28,635 nucleotides of DNA, taken from a virus. The stretch spans positions 1 to 28,635 of IMG/VR virus record IMGVR_UViG_3300044720_000028, one strand, 5' to 3'. Of this stretch, positions 11,893 to 19,259 are shown in pieces. A program made the position numbers and the translations under genes. The first letter of the stretch is position 1, and each line of letters begins with the position of its first letter. Under the pieces are notes generated by a model that saw nothing but the letters and a program-made list of their open reading frames with translations, was not told the DNA's origin and did no database searches.

Positions 11893-12273
11893 GGGGCAGA
11901 TGCCGGTCCTGGAACCCTCGGACGAAGCCCGACATGGCGTGGAGTGCGGAAGACGAGGACACGCCCTTCCCGGACAGACACCGACCCGCTATCTTGCTCG
12001 GGAGGTCCCTCCAAGGACACCAGGGTGGCTATGCCGCCCGTTGACACCGGAGGGACCTCTAGGCAGGAACCGGACCCCCGACCCACTCCTCCCGACCGGG
12101 AGCCGCCCCGCTGAGAAGTGGGACGACGGCACAGCGTCGGACTGCGGCGGCCTCCACCCTCCTCTCCAGGCCGCCAGTCTTCTGCCCCAACACCGAGGCA
12201 GAACCAGCCCCGTGCAAGGGGCAGGAACCCGCGCCGAGCGCCCTTCGAGGCAACAGCGCAGCAAGGGGTCCCA
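11893..12273 (+). ncRNA. stem-loop-rich untranslated RNA before the scaffold gene
   Basis: 381 bases without a convincing gene. Stems: GGCGTG/CACGCC (11936-11965); an 11-bp stem GAGGTCCCTCC 12002-12012 with 12049-12059 enclosing GGGTGGC/GCCGCCC (12023-12039); CCCACT 12082-12087 with AGTGGG 12117-12122 enclosing CTCCC/GGGAG (12089-12102); CGACG/CGTCG (12124-12139); GACT plus GGCGGCCT with AGGCCGCC plus AGTC (12140-12179); TTCTGCC/GGCAGAA (12180-12203); GCCCC/GGGGC (12207-12222). The last five domains are separated by at most a few unpaired bases. It may be a structured leader or a separate RNA. A frame open from ATG 11900 is judged non-coding by its rare codons. Confidence 0.5.
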
Positions 12274-13242
12274 ATGCCAGAAGCACCCCGCCCCGACATG
12301 CTCGCCGCACTGACGGCGGCCATCGGGGACACGAACCTCGTCGTCGAACCGGAGGAAGGGACAGCCCCCGAGGCCGAGCCCGAACCCGGCGAAGGCGCCG
12401 AAGCCCTCAGCTCCGAGGGTGGTACGTCTGACGCAGGAGCCGAAACGCCGGCAGGCTCAGGGTCCGAGGGCACCAGCCCAGACCGTGGCGAGCCTCCCGA
12501 ATCGTACTTCGGCCTCTCGCTCAAAGACCTCGACCGCGACACCGCCTGGGCCATCATCGACAGGGTGTCCGAGCAGGACAAGGTCATCCAGCAGGTGCAG
12601 CGCGACCGCGCCGAGCTTCGCAAGCAGCTCGACGAACAGGGCACATCCGCACCTGCCCCGAAGACCGAGTCTCCGACCGAGCTGTCCGACGAGGACATCA
12701 TGCGAGCCGCCGGGTACGACCCGGACGACCCGATGTACGACGTGGTCTCCTCGATGGTTCTCCCCATCCTGAAGCAGGTCCAGCCCCTCCGAAACGAGGT
12801 CCAGGAGTTGCGACAGGCGCGAGAGCTGGAGGAAGCCGCCCTGTTCTGGGACGGCCGCCTCACCGCTCTGGAGACCGAGCACGGGGTCATCCCCGGGCCG
12901 GACGGCAAGCCCATGTCCCACGAGGACATCTTCCGCTACGCGGCCCAGAACAACCTTCTGGACCCGGACCTGGCCTACCACCGCATGACCGCGGGCGGGC
13001 GCCAGGCGACCTCTGAGGCGGTACTGGCCGAGGCCAGGGCCCTCATCGAGAGGAAGCGGGAGCAGGGCGGAACGGTACGACCGAGGACTGGCGCTCCCGT
13101 GAAGACCACGGTGGTGTCCGGTCAGGACTCCGATGGCAAGGACCGGTCACTGACCGACGTCATCAAGGAGGCCGCACGGTTGGCCGAACAGGAGACCGGC
13201 TTCAAGTGGGCAGACACGGTCGGCCCAGGCGCCACCGACTAG
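12274..13242 (+). CDS. capsid scaffolding protein
   Basis: A 322-residue protein beginning MPEAPRPDMLAALTAAIGDT; ATG 12274 has AGGGG at good spacing, and the in-frame extension upstream reads through the structured RNA. The N-terminal 75 residues are acidic and disordered (Glu, Pro, Ala, Gly). A long helical part with coiled-coil potential follows (about 95-200: DRVSEQDKVIQQVQRDRAEL, EVQELRQARELEEAALFWDG). A further helical part and a basic C-terminal region precede ETGFKWADTV. This layout is typical of scaffolds, which bind capsid subunits through a basic C-terminal helix-turn-helix and leave the procapsid. Its position just before the major capsid gene supports this. Confidence 0.85.
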   Translation: MPEAPRPDMLAALTAAIGDTNLVVEPEEGTAPEAEPEPGEGAEALSSEGGTSDAGAETPAGSGSEGTSPDRGEPPESYFGLSLKDLDRDTAWAIIDRVSEQDKVIQQVQRDRAELRKQLDEQGTSAPAPKTESPTELSDEDIMRAAGYDPDDPMYDVVSSMVLPILKQVQPLRNEVQELRQARELEEAALFWDGRLTALETEHGVIPGPDGKPMSHEDIFRYAAQNNLLDPDLAYHRMTAGGRQATSEAVLAEARALIERKREQGGTVRPRTGAPVKTTVVSGQDSDGKDRSLTDVIKEAARLAEQETGFKWADTVGPGATD

Positions 13243-13261
13243 CCACTACGGAGCAACGACA

Positions 13262-14245
13262 ATGGCAACCCCAGCTTCCCAGCTCGACCAGCTCATCGCC
13301 ACGACCTTCCAGAAGGTCAAGGGCGTCCTGAGCGACCAGATTACGCGGAACACCGCGCTTCTGGCGTTCCTGAACAGCAAGTCCAAGGTCACCGAGGACG
13401 GCGGACTCGAAATCCGCCGGCCGCTGATGTACGCGCTGAACAACACCGTGAAGTCGTACGACGGGTACGACCTGCTCGACACCACGCCGCAGGGCGGGTT
13501 CGGGTACGCGGTGTACAACTGGCGCCAGTTCGCGGGCTCGCTGACCATCGACGGCAAGACCGAGCGCATCAACATGGGCTCCGCGGCCATCATCAAGCTG
13601 ATGGCGGCCAAGATGGAGCAGCTGCGGCTGTCCTTCGAGGACGCGCTGACGACCATGCTGTACTCGGACGGAACCGGCAACAGCGGCAAGGACCTCCTCG
13701 GCCTCCAGGCCATCGTGACGGATTCGGGCACCCTCGGCGGTGTCGACTCCTCGACCGAGACCTGGTGGAAGTCGAAGGTCGTGGGCGCGGTGTCCGGCGC
13801 GGTCGGCATCGACCTGACCACCGACGCGGGCATCAAGCAGATGAACAACGTGTACAACAGCGTGTCCATCGCGAAGTCCCACGTCGACCTGGAGCTGACC
13901 ACGCAGGCCGTGTTCGAGGCCTACGAGGCCCTGGCAGAGGCGCACATCCGGTTCACCAGCACCAGCATGGCGGACCTGGGCTTCGAGTCCATCGCCCACA
14001 AGCGGGCGAACCTGGTCTTCGACGCCTACGCCCCGGCCCCCGCGGGCTCGGACGGTGGGTTCCTGTACTTCCTGAACAGCGACCGCCTGGAGTTCGTGCA
14101 GCACTCCGCGGCTTGGATGAAGGACCTGGACTTCGTCCGGCCCGCCAACCAGGACGCGAAGTCGGCGCTCGTCGTGTCGATGGGTAACCTCATCACCGAC
14201 AACCGCCGGTCGCACGCCGTGTCCAAGCGGACGAAGGTCAGCTAA
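13262..14245 (+). CDS. major capsid protein
   Basis: A 327-residue protein beginning MATPASQLDQLIATTFQKVK, with GGAG upstream of ATG 13262. It shows the order expected of an HK97-fold coat. An N-terminal helix (ATTFQKVKGVLSDQITRN) is followed by an E-loop-like beta part (GGLEIRRPLMYALNNTVKSY). A long spine helix comes next (NMGSAAIIKLMAAKMEQLRL, SFEDALTTMLY). A glycine-rich turn introduces the GLQAIV region common in phage coats, followed by the P-domain and a C-terminal part (RANLVFDAYAP, FLYFLNSDRLEF). Position after the scaffold and the length agree. It forms the icosahedral shell. A terminator-like hairpin follows directly. Confidence 0.92.
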   Translation: MATPASQLDQLIATTFQKVKGVLSDQITRNTALLAFLNSKSKVTEDGGLEIRRPLMYALNNTVKSYDGYDLLDTTPQGGFGYAVYNWRQFAGSLTIDGKTERINMGSAAIIKLMAAKMEQLRLSFEDALTTMLYSDGTGNSGKDLLGLQAIVTDSGTLGGVDSSTETWWKSKVVGAVSGAVGIDLTTDAGIKQMNNVYNSVSIAKSHVDLELTTQAVFEAYEALAEAHIRFTSTSMADLGFESIAHKRANLVFDAYAPAPAGSDGGFLYFLNSDRLEFVQHSAAWMKDLDFVRPANQDAKSALVVSMGNLITDNRRSHAVSKRTKVS

Positions 14246-14258
14246 CAGACGCCAGTGG

Positions 14259-14283
14259 GGGAGCCCTTCGGGGCTCCCTTATT
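14259..14283 (+). terminator. UUCG-capped hairpin after the major capsid gene
   Basis: GGGAGCCC (14259-14266), loop TTCG, GGGCTCCC (14271-14278), then TTATT. The C(UUCG)G loop is exceptionally stable. With a short U-rich tail it looks like a partial terminator that lets some transcription continue, giving excess capsid over the later genes. The next gene's ribosome binding site is just downstream. Confidence 0.75.
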
Positions 14284-14299
14284 GGAGCCAGGAGCCCCA

Positions 14300-15031
14300 A
14301 TGCCCATCCGAGACTTCATCCCAGAAGGCGAAGAGAAGACCCCCGCGGAGCGGGCGGCCTTCGAGGCCCGTGGCGGCATCTCGCTCGGGCGCGTTCGCCC
14401 GGACTTCATCCCCGGCCCGGAAGACGACAAGGTCGTCGACCGCACCGAGGACGAGAAGAACGACGTCGCTCGCGAAGCGGCGGTGAAGGCCGCCCAGGTC
14501 GACGAGGACACGCGCCGGGCCTACGCGAAGGAGAAGCTGGCGAAGCTCTCCGTGAGCGCGGCCATCGACTTCATCGAGGGGCTGAGCCCCTCCGAACGCG
14601 AGCGGTTCGTCAAGGTCGAACGAGACAACCGACAGCGCATCGCCATCCTGAAGCGGTTCCACAGCTTCCCAGATGACGCTTCACGCGAGGACGACCCCAT
14701 CTCAGAACCTCCCGCGGAGGGGGACGTTGTGGGGAAGGACGGGGATGCCGACACCCCGGCCGGCGGCGAGACAGGGTCGGCCGATTCATCGGTCGAAGCT
14801 GCGGCAGCCGATGCCGGTGTTCCGGCCGGCTCTGTCGAGACCGTTGCGGACCCGCCCAACGCGGACGGCGAGCACGCCAATCCCGGCGACCAGGTCGAAG
14901 ACGAGGGCGACAAGCCCCCGCGGGTCGACTGGCTGACCGAGACCAAGTCCAAGGAAGGTACCGTCGAGCCGGTAGCCTCCGCGAACGCCCCGAAACAGCA
15001 GCGCAGGACCCGCGCTCGGGACAAGGAGTAA
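14300..15031 (+). CDS. acidic capsid-associated protein of unknown role
   Basis: A 243-residue protein; ATG 14300 has GGAG upstream, while the earlier in-frame ATG 14255 would lie inside the terminator. The N-terminal half is charged and helical (EEKTPAERAAFEARGG, KNDVAREAAVKAAQVDEDTR, SAAIDFIEGLSPSERERFVK). The C-terminal half is disordered and rich in Asp, Glu, Gly, Pro and Ala, ending in a basic KQQRRTRARDKE. No family is recognised. Lying between the coat and a decoration-like protein, it may be a minor head protein or assembly factor (inference). It is not a repeat of the scaffold. Confidence 0.7.
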   Translation: MPIRDFIPEGEEKTPAERAAFEARGGISLGRVRPDFIPGPEDDKVVDRTEDEKNDVAREAAVKAAQVDEDTRRAYAKEKLAKLSVSAAIDFIEGLSPSERERFVKVERDNRQRIAILKRFHSFPDDASREDDPISEPPAEGDVVGKDGDADTPAGGETGSADSSVEAAAADAGVPAGSVETVADPPNADGEHANPGDQVEDEGDKPPRVDWLTETKSKEGTVEPVASANAPKQQRRTRARDKE

Positions 15032-15034
15032 CCC

Positions 15035-15508
15035 ATGCCCGTCGACGAACACCTTCACACCAACGGCGACCCGCTGGACCTGGAGAACGAGACCTACTTC
15101 AAGACGGGTACCGCTCAGGGTGAGCCCCTGTACGTCGGCGGCATCCGGCAGGACTCCAGTGGCTCGGCCGGCGCAGGAGCCGACGCGGCGAACTACAACG
15201 CCGGCTTCCTGGGGACGGACGCGAACGTCGCCCCTCCGACCGCGGTCACCATCGCGACCGGGGCCGGCGCGGCCGGGACCATCTCGGTGACCTTCACGCT
15301 CCCCGCGGGCGCGTCGGCCGAAGAGGTCCTCGTGTACCTGAACTCGACCGGCGAGTTCGTGAAGAAGCTCGACATGACCGCGACCAACACGCCCGCCCTG
15401 ACCGGCCTGACGCCGGCCACGTCCTACGACGTGCGGCTGCGGACCATCATGTCGGACGGCCGGCTCGGCCGCTTCACGAACAAGACGACCGTCACCAGCC
15501 ACGCCTAG
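15035..15508 (+). CDS. decoration-like protein with fibronectin type III domain
   Basis: A 157-residue protein beginning MPVDEHLHTNGDPLDLENET. The N-terminal 60 residues are extended and polar (TYFKTGTAQGEPLYVGGIRQ). Residues 67-157 form an immunoglobulin-like fold with fibronectin type III character: PPTAVTIATG, ISVTFTLPAGASAEEVLVYL, TGLTPATSYDVRLRTI and a final strand. Phages often display such domains on capsid decoration or tail proteins, where they bind weakly to cell or mucus glycans. Position next to the major capsid gene favours a head decoration protein. The domain call is strong, the location on the particle is inferred. Confidence 0.75.
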   Translation: MPVDEHLHTNGDPLDLENETYFKTGTAQGEPLYVGGIRQDSSGSAGAGADAANYNAGFLGTDANVAPPTAVTIATGAGAAGTISVTFTLPAGASAEEVLVYLNSTGEFVKKLDMTATNTPALTGLTPATSYDVRLRTIMSDGRLGRFTNKTTVTSHA

Positions 15509-15517
15509 TACCACGAT

Positions 15518-15563
15518 GCAGCCCCGCCCCGCAAGTGCCCCTACGGGCCGGGGGCGGGGCTGC
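15518..15563 (+). terminator. 13-bp hairpin between decoration and zinc-ribbon genes
   Basis: GCAGCCCCGCCCC (15518-15530) pairs perfectly with GGGGCGGGGCTGC (15551-15563). The loop holds GCCC/GGGC as a small second stem. Only CTTCATCTC follows, so there is no real U run. It may be an attenuator or an RNA-stabilising structure at the 3' end of the head-gene messages. Confidence 0.6.
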
Positions 15564-15583
15564 CTTCATCTCGGGGAGTGAAC

Positions 15584-15940
15584 ATGGCGCAGTACGTGTG
15601 GAAGTGCGAGAACGGGCACGTCTTCGTACAGAAGAGCCCAATGGCGATTGGCCCTGTGGTGCCCGGCGCGGGCTGCCTGGAGTGCGGCGCCCCCATGCGT
15701 CACGACTACCTCGCGGAGAACGCGGGCATCGACCGGACGTCCCTGACGCCCGACCACGTCGACCGCGTGCGGAAGCACCAGGCCCTGTTCCTCCCCGGCG
15801 CGAAGGACTTCGCCGGCCCGGATGACCCGGACGGCATCGTCGGACTGAAGGAGTGGCAGGACACGCACCAGCCGCGACCCTCGAACAAGAAGCCCGCCTG
15901 GCCCACAGACAGCCTCGGCGGGGCAAGGACGAGCTTCTAA
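15584..15940 (+). CDS. small zinc-ribbon-like protein
   Basis: A 118-residue protein; ATG 15584 is six bases after GGGGAG, while GTG 15578 directly abuts it. MAQYVWKCEN with Cys8 and His12, then CLEC (Cys31, Cys34), forms a C-H-C-C metal site like a rubredoxin/zinc ribbon. The rest is helical and charged (TPDHVDRVRKHQALFL, GIVGLKEWQDTHQP). Small zinc-ribbon proteins in phage structural regions are common and of unknown role. The stop overlaps the next ATG (TAATG), so it is coupled to the fibre-like gene. Confidence 0.7.
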   Translation: MAQYVWKCENGHVFVQKSPMAIGPVVPGAGCLECGAPMRHDYLAENAGIDRTSLTPDHVDRVRKHQALFLPGAKDFAGPDDPDGIVGLKEWQDTHQPRPSNKKPAWPTDSLGGARTSF

Positions 15941-16764
15941 TGCATATCGCGACCCCGAAGTCATTGGCCGGGTCTGACCCGACCGCCATACACAGCGGCG
16001 ACAGCGCCGCGGGTGCGGACATCAAGGCCGGCAGCACGTACCCGACCGCGCTCACCATCGCGGACGGGGCGGTGTCGGCCGTCAAGCTCGCGGCTGGGGC
16101 GCTGACCCAGGCTAAGTGGCCCACGGCCAGCGGCCTGTATAGTGCCATACCGGCGGCGGGCCCAGGCGTGTCCCCGTTCTACTTTGCCACCGACATCCCG
16201 GGTGGGGGTCGCCTGTTCTTCAACAACGGGTCGACATGGTCTCCGGTCGGACCCTCTAAGGCCGTCAATCTGGCCGCGGTCACCACGTTTACAGGCACGG
16301 GACAGGCCGGCGGCACCGACGTGCAGTTCTGGGCGCCGGGCACCATACCGGCCAACTCGCTCGCGGCCAATGACGTCATCTCGGTCAAGGTCTGGATGGA
16401 CATTGACTACGTGTCCAACGCGACCGCGAGGAACCTGGTCCTGAAGCTGAAGTTCGGTGGCACGACCGTGCAGACGGCGACCAACGTCGTGGCCCCGTCG
16501 ACCGCGTACACCAACTTCGGTGTCATGGTCGAGTTCGCGCTGACCATCTACAGCATCGGTGCCGGCGGCACGTTCCGCGCTCAGGTCGCGGGTGACGCGC
16601 CGGGTACAGTGAACTCGGACCGGCCGTGGAACGGCAGCACGGGCACCAACACGGTTGCCCTAGACACGACTGCCAGCCAGGCCATCACCATGACCGTCAA
16701 CGAGTCCGTCAACAGTGTCGCGGACATCGTTCGTTTCCAGCAGGCACAGCTCATGGTGGTCTAG
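15940..16764 (+). CDS. beta-rich appendage (fibre-like) protein
   Basis: A 274-residue protein starting at ATG 15940 within the preceding stop. N-terminal residues (SGDSAAGADIKAGSTYPTAL, ADGAVSAVKLAAGAL) have the repetitive Gly/Ala/Ser-rich look of fibre shafts that contact the head or tail. The last 150 residues are a beta-sandwich-like domain (VISVKVWMDIDYVSNATARN, LVLKLKFGGTTVQTATNV, FGVMVEFALTIYSIGAGGTF). No enzyme motif is recognised. It opens a run of five coupled appendage genes before the adaptor, so it probably forms part of the adsorption apparatus or head fibres. Confidence 0.65.
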   Translation: MHIATPKSLAGSDPTAIHSGDSAAGADIKAGSTYPTALTIADGAVSAVKLAAGALTQAKWPTASGLYSAIPAAGPGVSPFYFATDIPGGGRLFFNNGSTWSPVGPSKAVNLAAVTTFTGTGQAGGTDVQFWAPGTIPANSLAANDVISVKVWMDIDYVSNATARNLVLKLKFGGTTVQTATNVVAPSTAYTNFGVMVEFALTIYSIGAGGTFRAQVAGDAPGTVNSDRPWNGSTGTNTVALDTTASQAITMTVNESVNSVADIVRFQQAQLMVV

Positions 16765-17235
16765 ATGCCGAGCGCAGGGGACGACCTCCAGATAATGCCC
16801 GTTGGGGCGCCGGCCGGCATGGCCTCGGGGAGCCTTCCCGTGGCAGCGGCCTGGCCCGGCCAGGCCGTGAACAGCCTCACCATCTTCGCCCCAGACGCCA
16901 CGAAGCGTTACACCGTTCGGGACCTCTACCTGGGGACCGTGGGCCTGACCGTCGCAAGTGGCATCGCCATCGTCCGCTTCGCGCTGGCCTTCGTGGAGGC
17001 GGACGGCGTCACGGAGCACCCGTTCTTCTCCATCCCAGGCGCGGCAATCCCTGCACCAGGCTCACCCTACGCGGGGCAGACCTTCCTGGTGGGCTCGAAC
17101 TTCTCGGCGCCCGCGAAGGGCTGGGGCATCGTCGCGAAGTGGTCAGAGCAGGGCAGCCAGCCCGGCGGCAGCACCCAGAGCCTCACCAACGGCTACGGCC
17201 GGTTCCGTCTACGGTTCTTCACCAGGAGCAGCTAA
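16765..17235 (+). CDS. beta-rich virion protein, 156 residues
   Basis: ATG 16765 comes directly after the stop of the previous gene, and the stop overlaps the next ATG (TAATG). The product begins MPSAGDDLQIMPVGAPAGMA. It is almost all short strands and turns (LTIFAPDATKRYTVRDLYLG, GIAIVRFALAFVE) and ends GYGRFRLRFFTRSS. It has no cysteines. Overlaps place it in the appendage cluster, so an accessory fibre or structural role is likely, but no family is recognised. Confidence 0.65.
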   Translation: MPSAGDDLQIMPVGAPAGMASGSLPVAAAWPGQAVNSLTIFAPDATKRYTVRDLYLGTVGLTVASGIAIVRFALAFVEADGVTEHPFFSIPGAAIPAPGSPYAGQTFLVGSNFSAPAKGWGIVAKWSEQGSQPGGSTQSLTNGYGRFRLRFFTRSS

Positions 17236-17528
17236 TGTTCGCAGCATCGCAGGTCACCGTCCCGGCCACGGTCGGCGGCATCATCATCCTCTCCGGCGGG
17301 GACGTCCTCGGAGCGCAAGTCGCTGTGGGTCGTGGGCAGGTCGGCATCCGCAACATGGACGCGGCGAAGACCCTCTGGCTCGGAGGCATCAACGTGGACG
17401 CTACCACGCACGGCTTCGACGTCCTGCCGGGGGAAACCTTCTTCGCGGATGACCTCGGGGCCGGCGATGCCATCTACGGCATCACGTCCGCGGGCACCAT
17501 CACCGTCAAGGTCTTCTACCAGGAGTAG
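17235..17528 (+). CDS. small beta-barrel-like virion protein, 97 residues
   Basis: ATG 17235 overlaps the previous stop; the longer open frame through 16626 is a shadow of the preceding gene. The product begins MFAASQVTVPATVGGIIILS. It has the repeating strand-turn pattern of small phage barrels (VGIRNMDAAKTLWLGGINV, DVLPGETFFADDLGAGDAIY, GITSAGTITVKVFYQE). The phrase about a value being equal to the signal, then xLWLGG, then LPGETF is common in phage head- or tail-associated small proteins. Role is unknown. Confidence 0.65.
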   Translation: MFAASQVTVPATVGGIIILSGGDVLGAQVAVGRGQVGIRNMDAAKTLWLGGINVDATTHGFDVLPGETFFADDLGAGDAIYGITSAGTITVKVFYQE

Positions 17529-17533
17529 CCCCT

Positions 17534-19237
17534 GTGCGCTGGCTCGGGCACGACATCTTCAAGTACGAGGTCGGCGGTAACCCGGTAACGGGTTACGGCC
17601 TACTCGTGTTCACCGACGCCGACCGCACGGTACCGGCGGTCGTGTACGACAGCCCGCTGGCGGCCGGCGCCGTCGAGGTCCCGCAGCCCATCGAGGGGGA
17701 CGACCGTTCGATGGTGAACCTGTACATGGTCCCGGGCCACTACTACTTCACCGTGACCGACAACGGCGGCTCCGCGGCCGACCTCCTGACGACGAACAGC
17801 GTGGCGTTCGACGACGACACCAGCATCGACTACGCCATCCAGCCGAACATGGCGAACTGGAACGGACTGGAGCTGTTCAGCCTGAACGCCTACGGCGCGA
17901 AGGACGGGGACACGGCAGCCAACAAGACGGCGGTGCGACTGGCCTTCGGAGACCTGGTCGCCAACGGCAGTGGCTTCCTGTACCTGCCGCACGGCAACTA
18001 CGACCTCGACGACGTCACGTACCAGGGGGACGAAGTCGTCCACCTGGACGACACGCTGGGCCCGTTCCGCCTCGGTGGGGACGGCAAGGGTCTCTCCGTC
18101 ATCCGTCAGACGGGGGACTGGGGAGGCGACAACAACTTCCTCTCCGCGCTCGGCCGGCACAACGTGTCGAACGACTTTCGGCGCCTCGACGACATGGTGG
18201 ACAACATCACCATCCAGGGCGACCGGACGTACATCGGCAACGGCATCGGCATGTGGCAGGAGGAGAACCTGGTCATCCGGGACGTGGCCCTGAACGACTT
18301 TCGCGGCACGGCCTTGAAGTTCACGTCCGTCAGGGCCCCCTTCGTTCGCGGGCTGACCATCGCCCGCAGCGGAGACCGCGCTACCAGCTCCCCGGCCCTG
18401 TGGCTGTCGAACAGCGACGAGGGCGGCACCGTCGTCGGCCACACCGAAGACGGCGACATGCAGGTCGTGGTGCGGGACAGCTACGACGTGGGCATCTACT
18501 CACGCGGCAGCCTGCGGATGAAGGTAGCCGCGCTGGTCAGTGGCTCGGCGCTGGACAAGCCGGCGGTGAGCCTCCTGGACGACCAGCTGGGCGACTGGCG
18601 CATCCGAGGCAAGGGCGCCGGTAAGAGCATCGTCGAGGTCCGAAGCACCAATCCGCTGCGGGCCTACGGCACGCGCATCACCGGCTCCTACGACGGCGCC
18701 GGGGCCTGGGGAGTGCGCTTCATTCAGGCCTTCCCGGCCGACTCCCAGTTCCCGGGGTACGTTGTGGACGGCGCTGCCGGACTCGAAACGGCGAACGCGA
18801 GCGGGGGCTTCAGCCTTCCCGAGACCGACGACGTCATCCTCGCGGCGACCGCCCGCTCGAACGACACGCCGAAGTGGGACCGCGCACGTCGCTCTGACCC
18901 CAACGTCGTGAACGTGAACGTGGCGAACCTCGGCACGTATGCGCCGGACCTGTCGAAGGGGACGAAGTTCGTCATCACGGCCACGACCAATGGCGGCGCG
19001 TCGGCCATCACCATCGCGGACCCCATCAACGGGTACGAGGGCCTGCCCTTCCGCATCATGGTCGTGAACAACGCGGGCGGGGTCCTGACCATCACCTGGG
19101 GCGCTGGCTACAAGTTCCCCGCCGCGGGCTGCACTCAGGCTACGCGAGCGCCGGCGAACACGAAGAAGACCGGCACCATCTTCGACAAGACGGCGAACGG
19201 CGCTGATTGCGTCGGCTGCTCCGGGGGCGACATCTAG
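17534..19237 (+). CDS. tailspike with right-handed beta-helix (pectate lyase-like)
   Basis: A 567-residue protein starting at GTG 17534. Residues 1-100 form a beta-rich N-terminal domain (GYGLLVFTDADRTVPAVVYD, GHYYFTVTDNGG) that may attach to the virion. From about 114 the sequence FSLNAYGAKDGDTAANKTAV, then GFLYLPHGNYDL, is the start of the Pectate_lyase_3 type beta-helix. It continues with parallel-strand repeats (DNITIQGDRTYI, NLVIRDVALNDF, RGLTIARSGDRA, MQVVVRDSYDVG). A C-terminal domain (about 455-567) ends in a Cys-rich segment. Tailspikes of this kind bind and often cut surface polysaccharide. Catalytic residues cannot be assigned by reading. Confidence 0.85.
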   Translation: MRWLGHDIFKYEVGGNPVTGYGLLVFTDADRTVPAVVYDSPLAAGAVEVPQPIEGDDRSMVNLYMVPGHYYFTVTDNGGSAADLLTTNSVAFDDDTSIDYAIQPNMANWNGLELFSLNAYGAKDGDTAANKTAVRLAFGDLVANGSGFLYLPHGNYDLDDVTYQGDEVVHLDDTLGPFRLGGDGKGLSVIRQTGDWGGDNNFLSALGRHNVSNDFRRLDDMVDNITIQGDRTYIGNGIGMWQEENLVIRDVALNDFRGTALKFTSVRAPFVRGLTIARSGDRATSSPALWLSNSDEGGTVVGHTEDGDMQVVVRDSYDVGIYSRGSLRMKVAALVSGSALDKPAVSLLDDQLGDWRIRGKGAGKSIVEVRSTNPLRAYGTRITGSYDGAGAWGVRFIQAFPADSQFPGYVVDGAAGLETANASGGFSLPETDDVILAATARSNDTPKWDRARRSDPNVVNVNVANLGTYAPDLSKGTKFVITATTNGGASAITIADPINGYEGLPFRIMVVNNAGGVLTITWGAGYKFPAAGCTQATRAPANTKKTGTIFDKTANGADCVGCSGGDI

Positions 19238-19259
19238 TGCGGCACGCAGGGAGCAGCTA

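Noticed and set aside
12055-12135. Minus-strand resemblance to a tRNA (plus-strand reading RNRTPDP is typical of antisense tRNA)
   Set aside because: The anticodon-like arm has only a four-base loop, the T-arm 3' strand does not pair, the D-arm is incomplete and no acceptor stem can be formed. At most a decayed remnant or chance; the same bases form better plus-strand stems.
11900-12313. Open frame of 137 codons starting next to promoter P2
   Set aside because: ATG 11900 has GGGGG upstream, but codons such as AGA, AGG, CTA, TTG and ACA are frequent and third-position GC falls well below neighbouring genes. It runs through the stem-loop array and overlaps the scaffold start.
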